Below are positions 1 through 8,237 of a DNA stretch of 64,000 bases, one piece after another. The stretch comes from Sphingomonas metalli (GTDB lineage: Bacteria; Pseudomonadota; Alphaproteobacteria; Sphingomonadales; Sphingomonadaceae). Within the stretch, counting starts at the first letter, position 1, and each line of letters opens with the position of its first letter. The translations under genes were made by a program, and so were the position numbers. The stretch is from contig NZ_BMIH01000001.1 of NCBI RefSeq assembly GCF_014641735.1, forward strand, positions 769,001 to 833,000. Reading direction: 5' to 3'. A model generated the notes under the pieces. The model was not told the origin of the DNA, did not search any database, and saw only the letters and a list, made by a program, of their open reading frames with translations.

Positions 1-150
1 TTCCGCGCCGCCGACACGCCGCTGGGCCAGGCCCTGCTCGCCGCGCCGCCGCATCGCCAGCTCTGGCTGGCCGGCCGCGCAAAGATCGACGACTGGAACG
101 GCGGCAACACCGCCGAACTCCATCTCGACGACGCCGCCTGGACGGATTGA
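1..150 (+). CDS. recJ: RecJ single-stranded-DNA exonuclease, C-terminal end only
   Basis: This is the last 49 codons of a gene that enters from outside the window and stops with TGA at 148-150. The peptide contains DTPLGQALLA, then LWLAGRAKIDDWNG and ELHLDDAA. This resembles the C-terminal OB-like domain of RecJ, the 5'-3' ssDNA exonuclease used in recombination and mismatch repair. The catalytic DHH domain lies outside the window, so the call rests on the tail alone. It is followed 40 bp later by tRNA-Glu. Confidence 0.65.
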   Translation, partial: FRAADTPLGQALLAAPPHRQLWLAGRAKIDDWNGGNTAELHLDDAAWTD

Positions 151-189
151 CGCGCGGCCCCGCTTCGCCTAACCGGCCGAGACCCGGAC

Positions 190-264
190 GGCCCCTTCGT
201 CTAGCGGTTAGGACGCGGCCCTTTCACGGCTGAAACACGGGTTCGATTCCCGTAGGGGTCACCA
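190..264 (+). tRNA. tRNA-Glu (anticodon TTC), CCA encoded
   Basis: A cloverleaf can be drawn. The acceptor GGCCCCT (190-196) pairs with AGGGGTC (254-260), including one G-U pair. The anticodon loop is CTTTCAC (221-227) with TTC at 223-225. The T-arm contains GGTTCGATTCC. The discriminator A is followed by an encoded CCA at 262-264. Confidence 0.96.
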
Positions 265-614
265 GGCTCGAAGCCAAATTCCTTTCGGAATGTGCAGTCA
301 TGCGGAACCACGTGTCTGTGACCCCCGAGCCAATTCACAAAATAGATTGCCGCTTTTTGTTGGCACGACGCTTGTACGGTTGCCCCGCTCTCCCCACGAC
401 GACGGCGCCTCGCAATGGCTCGACGCGGCAGGCTGTCACCCAGAGGCGAGGCCTGGTTCGCCGATGTCACGCTGTTGGAATTCGCTATTGGCTGCTCGGC
501 AGCCTGCAGCTCAGAAGACCGGTCGCTGACACGCGGCAGCCTCCTATCGCTTCCTCAAGGCGGAACATCTAAGTCGTCCGCTTCCGAGAAGCTGACTGTG
601 AAGCCACAGGCGTC
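265..614. other. Non-coding stretch downstream of tRNA-Glu
   Basis: No convincing gene is seen; the short open frames have atypical composition. A small hairpin ATTCC-TTTC-GGAAT sits at 278-291, just after the tRNA, and could help end its transcript. The 3' end of a tRNA gene is a common integration site, but no integrase and no duplicate of the tRNA 3' end were noticed in the window. Confidence 0.4.
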
Positions 615-2705
615 CTAGATACCCAGTTCAAGTGACACGCAAACGGTGCGCGGCGCTCCGGGATAGATCCAGAAGCTGTTGTACGAACTCAGGGCGTAGC
701 GGCGATCCAACAGATTGTCCGCTTCCACTCTCACCGTCGCATACCGTCCCAGCGGTGCCTCGGCGGCTGCCTTCACTTTCACAAAGGCGGGCAACAGCAG
801 CCCACTCGTATCCGTCGCCCCGGATCGCTTGCCGACATAGCTTGCCCCGCCACTGAGCGACCAGCCGTGATCCGCCGATCGATACATGATGAACGCCGAG
901 CCGGAATGGTCGGGCGTGTTCAACGCTCTGGGTGTGGCGAAATTACGGTCGTCGTAGCGCGCTCGCGTCCATGCGTAATTGAACACCGCCTGCCAGCGCC
1001 GCCCCAGGCGCAACGCCGCATCGACATCGATGCCCCGGCTTCCGAGCGAGCCAACGGGTGCCAGGAAATTGGCATCGAGCGGATCCGTGGTGAGCACGCC
1101 AGACTTGGCGATGTCGAACCACGTGATGCCCGCGTCGATGCCGGCCCATCGCCCGCTCAGGCCCGCTTCGTAGCCATGGCCCCGCTCCGGGGCAAAGGCC
1201 GCGCCATCGCGACCGCTACCGGAATTGAGGAGGATGGACTCGCCCCAATTGCCGTGCACCGACACCGAGCTGGTGATTGCGTAGCGCGCGCCCATGCGGA
1301 ACGTGACCGGGGCATTCTGGGCCCGCGACACGGTGCCCGTCAGGTTCCGGCGCAGTTCCTGCCGATAGGCATCCAGCCGCATGGCGCCGACGAACGACAG
1401 TCGATCCGTGATATCCCACAGATCCTGCGCGTAGAGGGCCAGAGCATGGCGCTTTTCCCGCTGATCGATGCTGGGCAGCAGCGGCAGCGCCTGCGCTGCG
1501 CCGTAGACGGGCTCGAAGATATCGATGGCATAGGGAGCGGCGGGAGACGGATTGCGCCGCCGCAGCAGTTCCAGATAGTCGAGGCGATACGCCTTGACGC
1601 CCAACGCCGGCTGATGACGCCCCAGCGCTTGCCACCGACCACGCAGCTCGAGGCGCGCGGCGAGGTCTTCCACCGCATAGCCTCGCTCGCGCCGCTGCCG
1701 CCACAGGGTCCGCCCGCCGACCAGCCGGGATTGGTCGGCCGACGCTCCGCGCAGTGAGCCCGACCGATAGGCGACCCCGCCGACGAGCGACCAGTCGCCG
1801 CCCATCCGCAATTCGCCCGTCAGTTGGTGCCGCGTATCGCTGGCCTGCGTGTCGCCGTTGGACGGCTCGCCCAGAAACCGGGAAGCGGGCAGCGCCAGGG
1901 CGTTGCCCGCCACCGCGACGACGCCGCGGTCGAACGGCGAGGCATATCGGATGATCTGCCCGACATAGGTCAGTTGCAGCGCGCCGGATGGACGAAAGGT
2001 CAGCGAGGGCGCCACTGTCCGGCGTTTGAGCCGCACGAAGTCGCGGTAACCGTCGCTGTCTTCGGTCGCCACGACGATACGCCCCGCCAGATTGCCGACC
2101 AGCGGTCCCGTCGCATCGAGCTCGACCCGACGCGTATCGAACGAGCCATAGGTCAGCCGAGCCGACGCGGCCGCGGCGAACCGCGGCGTCTTTGTCACCA
2201 TGTTGACGCGGCCGGCGGGATCGATGTCGCCGAAGACGGCGCCCGCAGGTCCCTTGAGTATCTCGATCCGCTCGATCGTCGCCGGATCGCGCGCGGGCGC
2301 GCTGCCGCGGTTGGCCACGAATCCGTCGACATAATATTCGCTGCCGCCATCGGCCGTGCTGAGAAAGCCGCGGATCGCGAAATTGTCCGCAAAGCCGCCG
2401 CGATTGTTCTGCTGGCTGCTCCCGCTCACCAGTTCCAGCGCATCGCCGAGGCGGTACGTGCCGGCGGCCTGCAGCAGATCCTGTTCGAGCGACCGGCTCG
2501 ATTGCGACATGCGTTCGGTCGCGCGATCGGCGGACAGGGTCGGGTCACGCTTGGCTCGCGTGCCGAGCACGACGATGTCGTCCCGCTCACCCTGGGTCGC
2601 CTCTCGTGCTTCGACCGGCGCGCTCAGCAGTGCGGGCAGGAGAACAAGCCGACGCAGGGCCGGTGCCGCCCGGCGTTGAGGCGAGCGGATCGGGACATTG
2701 GACAC
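615..2705 (-). CDS. TonB-dependent siderophore-type outer-membrane receptor
   Basis: This 696-aa protein is an outer-membrane receptor of the FhuA/FoxA type, importing ferric siderophores or similar ligands with TonB energy. A short basic N-terminus and a hydrophobic stretch (LVLLPALLSAPVEA) act as the signal peptide. The plug domain follows (about residues 55-180) with FAIRGF, EYYVDGF and ERIEILKGPAGAVFGDIDPAG, and then the beta-barrel. It ends in an aromatic-rich closing strand (NSFWIYPGAPRTVCVSLELGI is the terminus). The GTG start at 2705 is chosen because AAGGA lies just upstream. It is divergent from the DUF1624 gene, with only about 25 bp between starts. The natural ligand cannot be told from sequence. 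Confidence 0.9.
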   Translation of the reverse strand: MSNVPIRSPQRRAAPALRRLVLLPALLSAPVEAREATQGERDDIVVLGTRAKRDPTLSADRATERMSQSSRSLEQDLLQAAGTYRLGDALELVSGSSQQNNRGGFADNFAIRGFLSTADGGSEYYVDGFVANRGSAPARDPATIERIEILKGPAGAVFGDIDPAGRVNMVTKTPRFAAAASARLTYGSFDTRRVELDATGPLVGNLAGRIVVATEDSDGYRDFVRLKRRTVAPSLTFRPSGALQLTYVGQIIRYASPFDRGVVAVAGNALALPASRFLGEPSNGDTQASDTRHQLTGELRMGGDWSLVGGVAYRSGSLRGASADQSRLVGGRTLWRQRRERGYAVEDLAARLELRGRWQALGRHQPALGVKAYRLDYLELLRRRNPSPAAPYAIDIFEPVYGAAQALPLLPSIDQREKRHALALYAQDLWDITDRLSFVGAMRLDAYRQELRRNLTGTVSRAQNAPVTFRMGARYAITSSVSVHGNWGESILLNSGSGRDGAAFAPERGHGYEAGLSGRWAGIDAGITWFDIAKSGVLTTDPLDANFLAPVGSLGSRGIDVDAALRLGRRWQAVFNYAWTRARYDDRNFATPRALNTPDHSGSAFIMYRSADHGWSLSGGASYVGKRSGATDTSGLLLPAFVKVKAAAEAPLGRYATVRVEADNLLDRRYALSSYNSFWIYPGAPRTVCVSLELGI

Positions 2706-2730
2706 ACCGGTTCCTTGTGCCTATCAAGTG

Positions 2731-3960
2731 ATGATGTATCATTTCCATGCCGCTTCGACCATCACGCGTCAACTGCGCCGGAGGCCGCGCGAGGTCTTGG
2801 CGAAGCCGAGCGACGCAGCGTCGGCACGGAGCCGCTTGCAGGGCATCGACGCGCTGCGAGGCCTCGTCATGGTGCTGATGCTGCTGGATCATCTGCGGGA
2901 GACCTGGTTCCTGCACGTTGCCGTCGCGGATCCGATCGACGCGCGAACCGCCTTGCCGGCACTGTTCGCCGCGCGGCTGGCGGCAAGCCTGTGCGCGCCG
3001 GTGTTCGTCGCGCTCACCGGCATCGGCGCGTACCTGTTCGCCAGCCGGCACACGGTGGCGGAGACCAGACGCTATCTGGTCAAGCGCGGACTGGTGCTGA
3101 TGGCGCTCGACCTGCTGGTCCTGTCGCAACTCTACTGGGGCGTCGCCGCGGCTCCGACGCTCTGGCTCCAGGTGATCTGGTGCATCGGCATCTGCATGAT
3201 CGTGCTGGCAGGCCTGATAGGACTGTCGCGGCGGGCGCTGATGATCGGGGGTATCGTCATCGTGTGCGGGCACAATCTCCTCGATACGATCCGCCTGACC
3301 GCCGATCATCCGCTGTTCGTGCCTTGGGCGATGCTGCATCAGCGCGACGTTATTCCGCTTCCGTTCGGGCTGATCGCGAAAACAACCTATCCGGTACTCC
3401 CATGGATCGGGGTGATCGCCTTGGGCTTCTCGATCGGTCCCTGGTTCCTGCCCACGACCGCCTCGCGGGATCGCGCCCGTAACCTGGTGCTCATGGGCGG
3501 CTTGATGGTGACGGCGTTCGTCCTTCTCAGATTTGCCAACGTCTATGGGGATGCGCCCTGGTTCACCGTGCCGCGTGCCCCCCTGCGGACCGCGATGAGC
3601 TTTCTGGCGTTGACGAAATACCCGCCCTCACTGTTGTTCCTGCTGCTGACCTTGGGCGTCGGCACGCTGCTGCTCGCCAGCATCGAGCGCTTGCCGGCCG
3701 GCAGGATCATCGCCGCCCTTGCGGCATTCGGAAGCGCGCCGATGTTTTTCTACCTGTTTCATCTGGCGGTACTGCGGCTGCTCTACCATGCAGCGCTCGC
3801 CATCCGGGGACCGACCCATGGCACGCTTTTCGCGGTTGGGAGCTACGGCTGGGTGCTGGCATGGTACGTGGCGCTGATCGTGCCGCTGTATCTGCCAACT
3901 GCGATGTTCGCCCGCCTCAAGGCCAGGCGGCGCGATCTTGCGTGGCTCCGTTACCTCTGA
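2731..3960 (+). CDS. DUF1624 / HGSNAT-like membrane acyltransferase family protein
   Basis: This polytopic membrane protein of about 409 aa opens its domain with LQGIDALRGLVMVLMLLDH. That is the signature of the DUF1624 family, related to heparan-alpha-glucosaminide N-acetyltransferase, which moves acetyl groups across membranes. About ten hydrophobic segments follow, ending with a basic C-terminus. The start is uncertain: ATG codons at 2731 and 2734 have no clear ribosome site, and the conserved domain begins about 30 residues later. The substrate is unknown. The divergent siderophore-type receptor may be functionally linked, but this is inference. Its 3' end overlaps the remnant alpha-galactosidase frame on the other strand. 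Confidence 0.8.
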   Translation: MMYHFHAASTITRQLRRRPREVLAKPSDAASARSRLQGIDALRGLVMVLMLLDHLRETWFLHVAVADPIDARTALPALFAARLAASLCAPVFVALTGIGAYLFASRHTVAETRRYLVKRGLVLMALDLLVLSQLYWGVAAAPTLWLQVIWCIGICMIVLAGLIGLSRRALMIGGIVIVCGHNLLDTIRLTADHPLFVPWAMLHQRDVIPLPFGLIAKTTYPVLPWIGVIALGFSIGPWFLPTTASRDRARNLVLMGGLMVTAFVLLRFANVYGDAPWFTVPRAPLRTAMSFLALTKYPPSLLFLLLTLGVGTLLLASIERLPAGRIIAALAAFGSAPMFFYLFHLAVLRLLYHAALAIRGPTHGTLFAVGSYGWVLAWYVALIVPLYLPTAMFARLKARRRDLAWLRYL

Positions 3961-4219
3961 TGCCGGCGTGGTGGACAGCCGGCTCGCCGGCCTTGGCGGG
4001 ATCGACGGCGACCAGGAGATCGCCCAGATCGACCGACGGCCCCCAATAGAGCGGCTGCAGATAGCCCTTGTCGTCGACGCCCATTGCATAGGTCACGCCT
4101 GCGCCGTCGAGCCGGAACACCCTCGCACCCTTGGGCGCCATCACCTTTGCATCCGCTTCGCCGCTCCGGACCGCGGCCAGCGTCCCTGCCGCCAGCATCA
4201 GCCCGTTCCCGCGCCTCAC
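3917..4219 (-). pseudogene. Truncated GH36 alpha-galactosidase (N-terminal remnant)
   Basis: The frame starts with GTG at 4219, overlapping the GH68 stop by 4 bp (GTGA), as expected for the next gene of an operon. It reads a possible signal segment, then VFRLDGAGVTYAMGVDDKG and YLQPLYWG. This resembles the start of the N-terminal domain of GH36 alpha-galactosidases. GH36 enzymes usually exceed 650 residues. Here recognisable homology fades after about 75-90 residues and the frame ends inside the antisense of the DUF1624 gene. The catalytic barrel is absent. A deletion has probably joined the two loci. Confidence 0.65.
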
Positions 4220-5340
4220 GCGGCGCGGTTTGCCGTCGCGACGGCGGCGATCCGCACGGTGTCGCCGGCAAAGGCCAGGCGGAACACCGGCGCCGCCGTC
4301 CCGCCGAACCGCTCACGACGATAGCCGATGCCGTGCGCCGGGGTGCCGCCGTCGAGGCCCCAATAGTCGACGAAGCTGATGACCTCGCCCTCGCCCGTCA
4401 CCCACCAGCAATAGGCCTGGAACGGCTCGGCGGCGGGGTTTCCTGCGACAAGGCCGCTGCCGTTGATCGGGCGCCACGGTCCGTCGATCGCCTCCGCGAC
4501 CATGCCGTAGAGACCCGTCGGTGCGCCGATACCGGGGGCGAACCGCTTCGCCTGCGTCGACCAGAAGAGATAGTAGAGGCCGTCGCGCACCACGATATGC
4601 GGCCGCTCCAGTTCGCTGTTGACCCCGATCGCGGTGACGATCGGCGGGCGCAGCGCCCAGCCATCGGCGCCTCGCGTCGCGAGCCCGATCACACCGTCGT
4701 GAACGTCGGCAACGCCGGGGGCCGAGCCCGTGAACAGGATGTGCTCGCGTCCGGTCGCCGGATCCCGAAAATAGCCGGGATCGCGGAACCCCTTGATGCG
4801 ATCGTCGGTCGGCACGTCATCATCGGCGACGCGATAGGACAGGCCGTCGGCGCGGGCCGTCTCGACCGGCTCGCTCCAGCCGGACAGCCGGCCATGGTCG
4901 AACCGCCCGCACGTCTCGAACAGCCGCTGCGCGAACCGCGGCCCGCCGGTCCGCCAGCCCGCGGCGGTGAAATGCATCGTCAGCGCCGCCGCATCGTCCG
5001 CCAGTACGGCGCTGCCCGACCATTCGCGCGATCCGGGCGAGAAGCCGTCCGGGAAGGCCGCGCCGTGGTCGCGCCATCCATCGGCGCCGCGGCTGTAGAG
5101 GCGGATGCGGGCGGCATCATGCCGCGCTTCCGGATCCGCCGCGCGCGGAACGGCCAGGAAGAACCACCATTGTCGCCCGTCGACGATCGCGGTGCTGCCG
5201 TCCGCGCGCATGATCTGCCACATGTCCCACAGGTCGCGCGCGGGGTCGATCGGGGCGACGTCGCCGACGCCGATCACCGGCAGCCGCGCGTCCGGGGTGG
5301 TTGCAGCGGCAGCGGCCTGCTGCCGGGTCCAAGCGGTCAT
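4216..5340 (-). CDS. GH68 family sucrose-active enzyme (levansucrase / beta-fructofuranosidase type)
   Basis: This 374-aa protein has the three acidic motifs of GH68: DLWDMW near residue 37 (nucleophile Asp), FRDPGYF (stabiliser Asp in the RDP motif), and ELERPH (acid/base Glu). GH68 enzymes cleave sucrose and either hydrolyse it or transfer fructose to growing fructan. No signal peptide is visible, so it probably acts in the cytosol on sugar imported by the transporter encoded 27 bp upstream, favouring a sucrose or raffinose hydrolysis role over export of levan. The ATG at 5340 is preceded by AGGA. The next frame downstream is a broken alpha-galactosidase, consistent with an ancestral raffinose-family operon. 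Confidence 0.85.
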   Translation of the reverse strand: MTAWTRQQAAAAATTPDARLPVIGVGDVAPIDPARDLWDMWQIMRADGSTAIVDGRQWWFFLAVPRAADPEARHDAARIRLYSRGADGWRDHGAAFPDGFSPGSREWSGSAVLADDAAALTMHFTAAGWRTGGPRFAQRLFETCGRFDHGRLSGWSEPVETARADGLSYRVADDDVPTDDRIKGFRDPGYFRDPATGREHILFTGSAPGVADVHDGVIGLATRGADGWALRPPIVTAIGVNSELERPHIVVRDGLYYLFWSTQAKRFAPGIGAPTGLYGMVAEAIDGPWRPINGSGLVAGNPAAEPFQAYCWWVTGEGEVISFVDYWGLDGGTPAHGIGYRRERFGGTAAPVFRLAFAGDTVRIAAVATANRAA

Positions 5341-5367
5341 GTCGGCATCCTGATAGGTGGTTTGCGG

Positions 5368-6711
5368 TCAGGCGGGGTCGGTCGCACCGACGGGCAGCCC
5401 ATCGGCGTTGCGCGCGCGGACGCGAAAGACGGCGATGGCGGCGGCGAACATCAGCAGGCCGCACAGCGTCAGCACATGGCGCGGATCGCCGGCGAGCCAC
5501 GGTTCGTAGACCAGCGGCAGCGTCACCGAGAACAGCAGCATCGGCACGACGATCATCATGTTGAAGATGCCCATGTACACCCCGGTCCGCTCCGGCGGGA
5601 TCGACCCTGCCAGGATGACGTACGGATTGCCCATGATGCTGGCCCAGCCGATGCCGATGCCGATCGCGGGGACGAACAGCATCCACTTGTCGGCCATGTG
5701 CGGCAGCGCGAGCATGCCGGCCCCCGCAAGCGTGAGGCATAGGGCGTGGAGCGATGCCGCCCCGATCCGTCGCGCGACCGGCACCATGGCGAAGGCCGCG
5801 ACGAAGGCGACGCCATTGTACCACGCCGCCATCTCGCCGTTGGTCAGCACGGCCGCGTGGAAGCCGCTGGAGGTGGCGTCGGCGGTTCCGTACACCGAGC
5901 GGCCGATCGAATAGATGACGTAGTTCCAATAGGCGGCCATCGCATACCATTGGAACAGGCTCATCACCGCGAGCTTGCGCATGGCCGGCGGCATCTGCGC
6001 GATCGCCGAGCCGATCTCGCGCAGCGCTGCGCCCAACCCCTTCGGCTCCGCGGCGATCCGCGCCCGCTCCGCCGGCGTCAGCGGCAATTCCGGCACCCGG
6101 GTCACCGAATAGATGATCGTCGTCAGCGACAGGACCGCACCGACCATGAAGGCGATCCGCGCGGTATAGGGGATGTTGTGCGCATCCACCCAATCCTGGT
6201 TCATCCCCGCCCACACCAGCATCGACGGCGTCAGGAACGCGAGCATCTGGGCAAGCCCGGTGAACGCCGACTGCGTCAGGAACCCGACCTGATGCTGGCT
6301 CTCGTTCAGCCGGTCTGAGACGTAGGCGCGATAGGGCTCCATCGTGATGTTGTTGCCGGCATCGAGGATCCACAGCAGCGACGCCGCCATCAGCAGCGAC
6401 TGGCTGAGCGGCATGCAGAACAGCCCGACGGCGCAGAGTAGCGCACCGATCAGGAAATAGGGCGTTCGCCGTCCGAAACGGCTGTCGGTCCGATCGCTCA
6501 GCGCCCCGATCAGCGGCTGCACCAGCAGCCCCGTCATCGGTCCCGCCAGCTGCAGCAGCGGCAAGGCCGCCTCCGACGCGCCCAGATAACTGTAGATCGG
6601 GGCCATATTGCCCTGCTGCAGCCCGAAGCTGAACTGCAGCCCGAGAAAACCGAGGTTCATCTCCAGGATGCGCGGCAGCGACAGTTGCGGCTTCGATCCC
6701 GGAAAACGCAT
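5368..6711 (-). CDS. MFS sugar transporter (sucrose / GPH-SLC45 type)
   Basis: This is a 447-aa inner-membrane transporter with about 12 hydrophobic helices. The loop [12 protein letters not shown] between helices 2 and 3 is the major-facilitator motif typical of sucrose:proton symporters of the SLC45/GPH kind. [14 protein letters not shown] is also characteristic. The start at 6711 is chosen over an upstream in-frame ATG because GGGAGAGAGG lies directly before it. It is the first gene of a minus-strand operon with the GH68 enzyme. The palindrome CAATCGATTG lies 73 bp upstream and is a candidate operator. Confidence 0.87.
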   Translation of the reverse strand: MRFPGSKPQLSLPRILEMNLGFLGLQFSFGLQQGNMAPIYSYLGASEAALPLLQLAGPMTGLLVQPLIGALSDRTDSRFGRRTPYFLIGALLCAVGLFCMPLSQSLLMAASLLWILDAGNNITMEPYRAYVSDRLNESQHQVGFLTQSAFTGLAQMLAFLTPSMLVWAGMNQDWVDAHNIPYTARIAFMVGAVLSLTTIIYSVTRVPELPLTPAERARIAAEPKGLGAALREIGSAIAQMPPAMRKLAVMSLFQWYAMAAYWNYVIYSIGRSVYGTADATSSGFHAAVLTNGEMAAWYNGVAFVAAFAMVPVARRIGAASLHALCLTLAGAGMLALPHMADKWMLFVPAIGIGIGWASIMGNPYVILAGSIPPERTGVYMGIFNMMIVVPMLLFSVTLPLVYEPWLAGDPRHVLTLCGLLMFAAAIAVFRVRARNADGLPVGATDPA

Positions 6712-6783
6712 CGCCTCTCTCCCGCTACGCCATTCCTTCGAGCGGCTTCCGGATCGCATACCCCCGCACGAGGCATACAGCAA

Positions 6784-6793
6784 CAATCGATTG
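6784..6793. promoter_or_regulatory. Candidate LacI-type operator upstream of the sugar transporter
   Basis: The sequence ACAATCGATTGC contains the perfect 10-bp palindrome CAATCGATTG. AATCGATT cores are typical of LacI-family operators. The same palindrome occurs once more at 35184-35193, upstream of the large TonB receptor. Assignment to any regulator is inference. Confidence 0.45.
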
Positions 6794-6850
6794 CAGATGG
6801 CATGGAGGCAAAAGCCCCGATCGCTGCCGATGGTTATCGCACCCGAGCAC

Positions 6851-6890
6851 GCGACGATGCGACGATGCGACGATGCGACGATGCGACGAT
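6851..6890 (+). repeat. Tandem repeat, five copies of the 8-mer GCGACGAT
   Basis: Five uninterrupted copies of an 8-bp unit lie between the transporter promoter and the truncated permease. The unit length is not a multiple of three and every unit junction carries ATG, so copy-number change would shift a potential start among frames. It marks the place where the permease fragment begins. Confidence 0.95.
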
Positions 6891-7655
6891 CCCGAGGCCG
6901 GCCCGAAGCTGTTCGAGCGGGGGATGGACATCGTCGTCACCGCCTCCGCCCTGCCCAAGCTGGGCGTCGCCACGCCCGCCGCGGCGATCGACCTCGGCAT
7001 CGGCGGCTTCAACGATGTCGCCCAGCCCGCGACGATCGTCGGCGTGGTGGCGGATCCGCGCTTCCGCTGCGTGCGCGAGCCGCTCGACGCCACCGCCTTC
7101 TACCATAGCGACGCCAATCTGGGCTTCCTGGCGGTGCGCTTCGCCGATCCCGACCCGGCGGCCGTGATGGCGCGGATCGGCGCGGCGTGGAAGCGGGTGG
7201 TGCCCAACGTACCGTTCGAGGCGCAGTTCGCCGACGATGCCGCCGCCGAGCTCTATCGGGCTGACCAGGCGCTCGGCACGATGTTCGCCGGCTTCGCGCT
7301 TCTTGCAGTGCTGATCGGGTGCCTCGGCCTCTTCGGGCTCGCCGCCTTCACCGCCGAGCGCCGCACGAAGGAGATCGGCATCCGCAAGGTGCTCGGCGCA
7401 CGGACGCGCGACATCGTGCGGCTGCTGGTGTGGCAGTTCTCCAAGCCTGTGCTGATCGCCAACGTCATCGCCTGGCCGCTGGCCTGGTGGGCGATGCGGA
7501 CCTGGCTGAACGGCTTCGACGACCGCATCGCGCTGACGCCCATGCCGTTCCTGCTCGCGGGGATGCTGGCGCTCGTCATCGCCATCGCCACGGTCGCCGG
7601 CCACGCGACCCGCGTCGCCCGCGCCAAGCCGATCACCGCGCTCCGCTACGAATAG
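6891..7655 (+). pseudogene. MacB/FtsX-type ABC transporter permease, C-terminal fragment
   Basis: About 255 residues are readable. They begin in the last part of a MacB periplasmic core domain (ATIVGVVADPRFR, then VPFEAQFADDAAAELYRADQ) and continue through the FtsX domain, with three membrane helices and the conserved ERRTKEIGIRKVLGAR. It ends in ITALRYE. Full-length relatives have roughly 800 residues with two FtsX domains. The N-terminal half is missing and the open frame starts only inside an 8-bp tandem repeat. It is therefore called a remnant. Such permeases export peptides or drugs or act in envelope stress; no ATPase gene is adjacent. Confidence 0.75.
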
Positions 7656-7669
7656 GTAGGACGCCTGAG

Positions 7670-7876
7670 ATGAACGCCATGCCCATCGTCGTCGCGATCA
7701 GCGCCGCTGCCGTCACCCTCGCGCTGGTCGCCGCCTTCGCCGCAGGCTGGTGCGCGGGCCGCCGCGGGCGCACTCCGCGAGCGGAGGAACCGTCGATCGC
7801 CTCCCGTATCTCGCTCGCCGACCTGCGATCGCGGATGCAGCGGCTGGAGGCGATCGCGGCGGGGATCGACGTCTAG
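7670..7876 (+). CDS. Small single-pass membrane protein (68 aa)
   Basis: This frame starts 14 bp after the permease fragment and codes an N-terminal membrane helix (MPIVVAISAAAVTLALVAAF), a basic junction (CAGRRGRTPR) and a C-terminal amphipathic helix (SLADLRSRMQRLEAIAAGID). The helix-plus-coiled layout resembles PspB-like envelope-stress proteins, but identity cannot be claimed. Codon bias matches the neighbours. It probably belonged with the permease gene before that gene was truncated. Confidence 0.6.
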   Translation: MNAMPIVVAISAAAVTLALVAAFAAGWCAGRRGRTPRAEEPSIASRISLADLRSRMQRLEAIAAGIDV

Positions 7877-8237
7877 GGGCAGCGGGACTGCGGTCGATCG
7901 AGAGGCGTGGCCGCCCGTTAGGATGTGGCCATGCCGATCGCGCGGGATCGCTCACCAGCCCGGGATAGTGAGGTAGCCGGCACCGCTTTGTCGCGCACCA
8001 TCCGACCACGCCTCTCCGACACCGGTCGAGTAGAGCGGCCGCTCCGCATGGCACAGCGCCTGTGCGGCGACCCGGTTCTGCCCGGAACCGGAGCGATGGG
8101 CAGCGGCTCGAGATGCTCGGGCACGACATATTCGGCCGAGCCTCTGCTCGCCGTCCGCCTGAGCGCCGTCGAGGGCGCCCAGACAGCGCTGCTGCGACAC
8201 CGCCCGGCACGCACGGCTCGACATGCGGTCGTCCGGC
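7877..8237. other. Intergenic stretch without recognised gene
   Basis: Overlapping open frames exist on both strands, but none gives a recognisable protein. It may hold decayed coding sequence, because the codon bias appears to switch between minus-strand frames near 8090. No hairpin or repeat stands out. Confidence 0.35.

Noticed and set aside
190..614. Genomic island inserted at tRNA-Glu
   Set aside because: No integrase, no repeated tRNA 3' end and no composition change was noticed; the following genes have normal codon bias.
1824..3482. Long plus-strand open frame of about 550 codons opposite the first TonB receptor
   Set aside because: It is an antisense shadow: composition is Arg/Gly/Ala-rich without domain motifs, and it runs across two well-supported genes.
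4216..5340. GH68 enzyme as an exported levan-producing levansucrase
   Set aside because: No signal peptide is visible and the gene is coupled to a sugar importer, so intracellular use of sucrose-like sugars is more likely.
6851..6890. Short repeat array that could suggest a CRISPR locus
   Set aside because: The 8-bp units are contiguous with no spacers and no cas genes are present; it is a simple tandem repeat.
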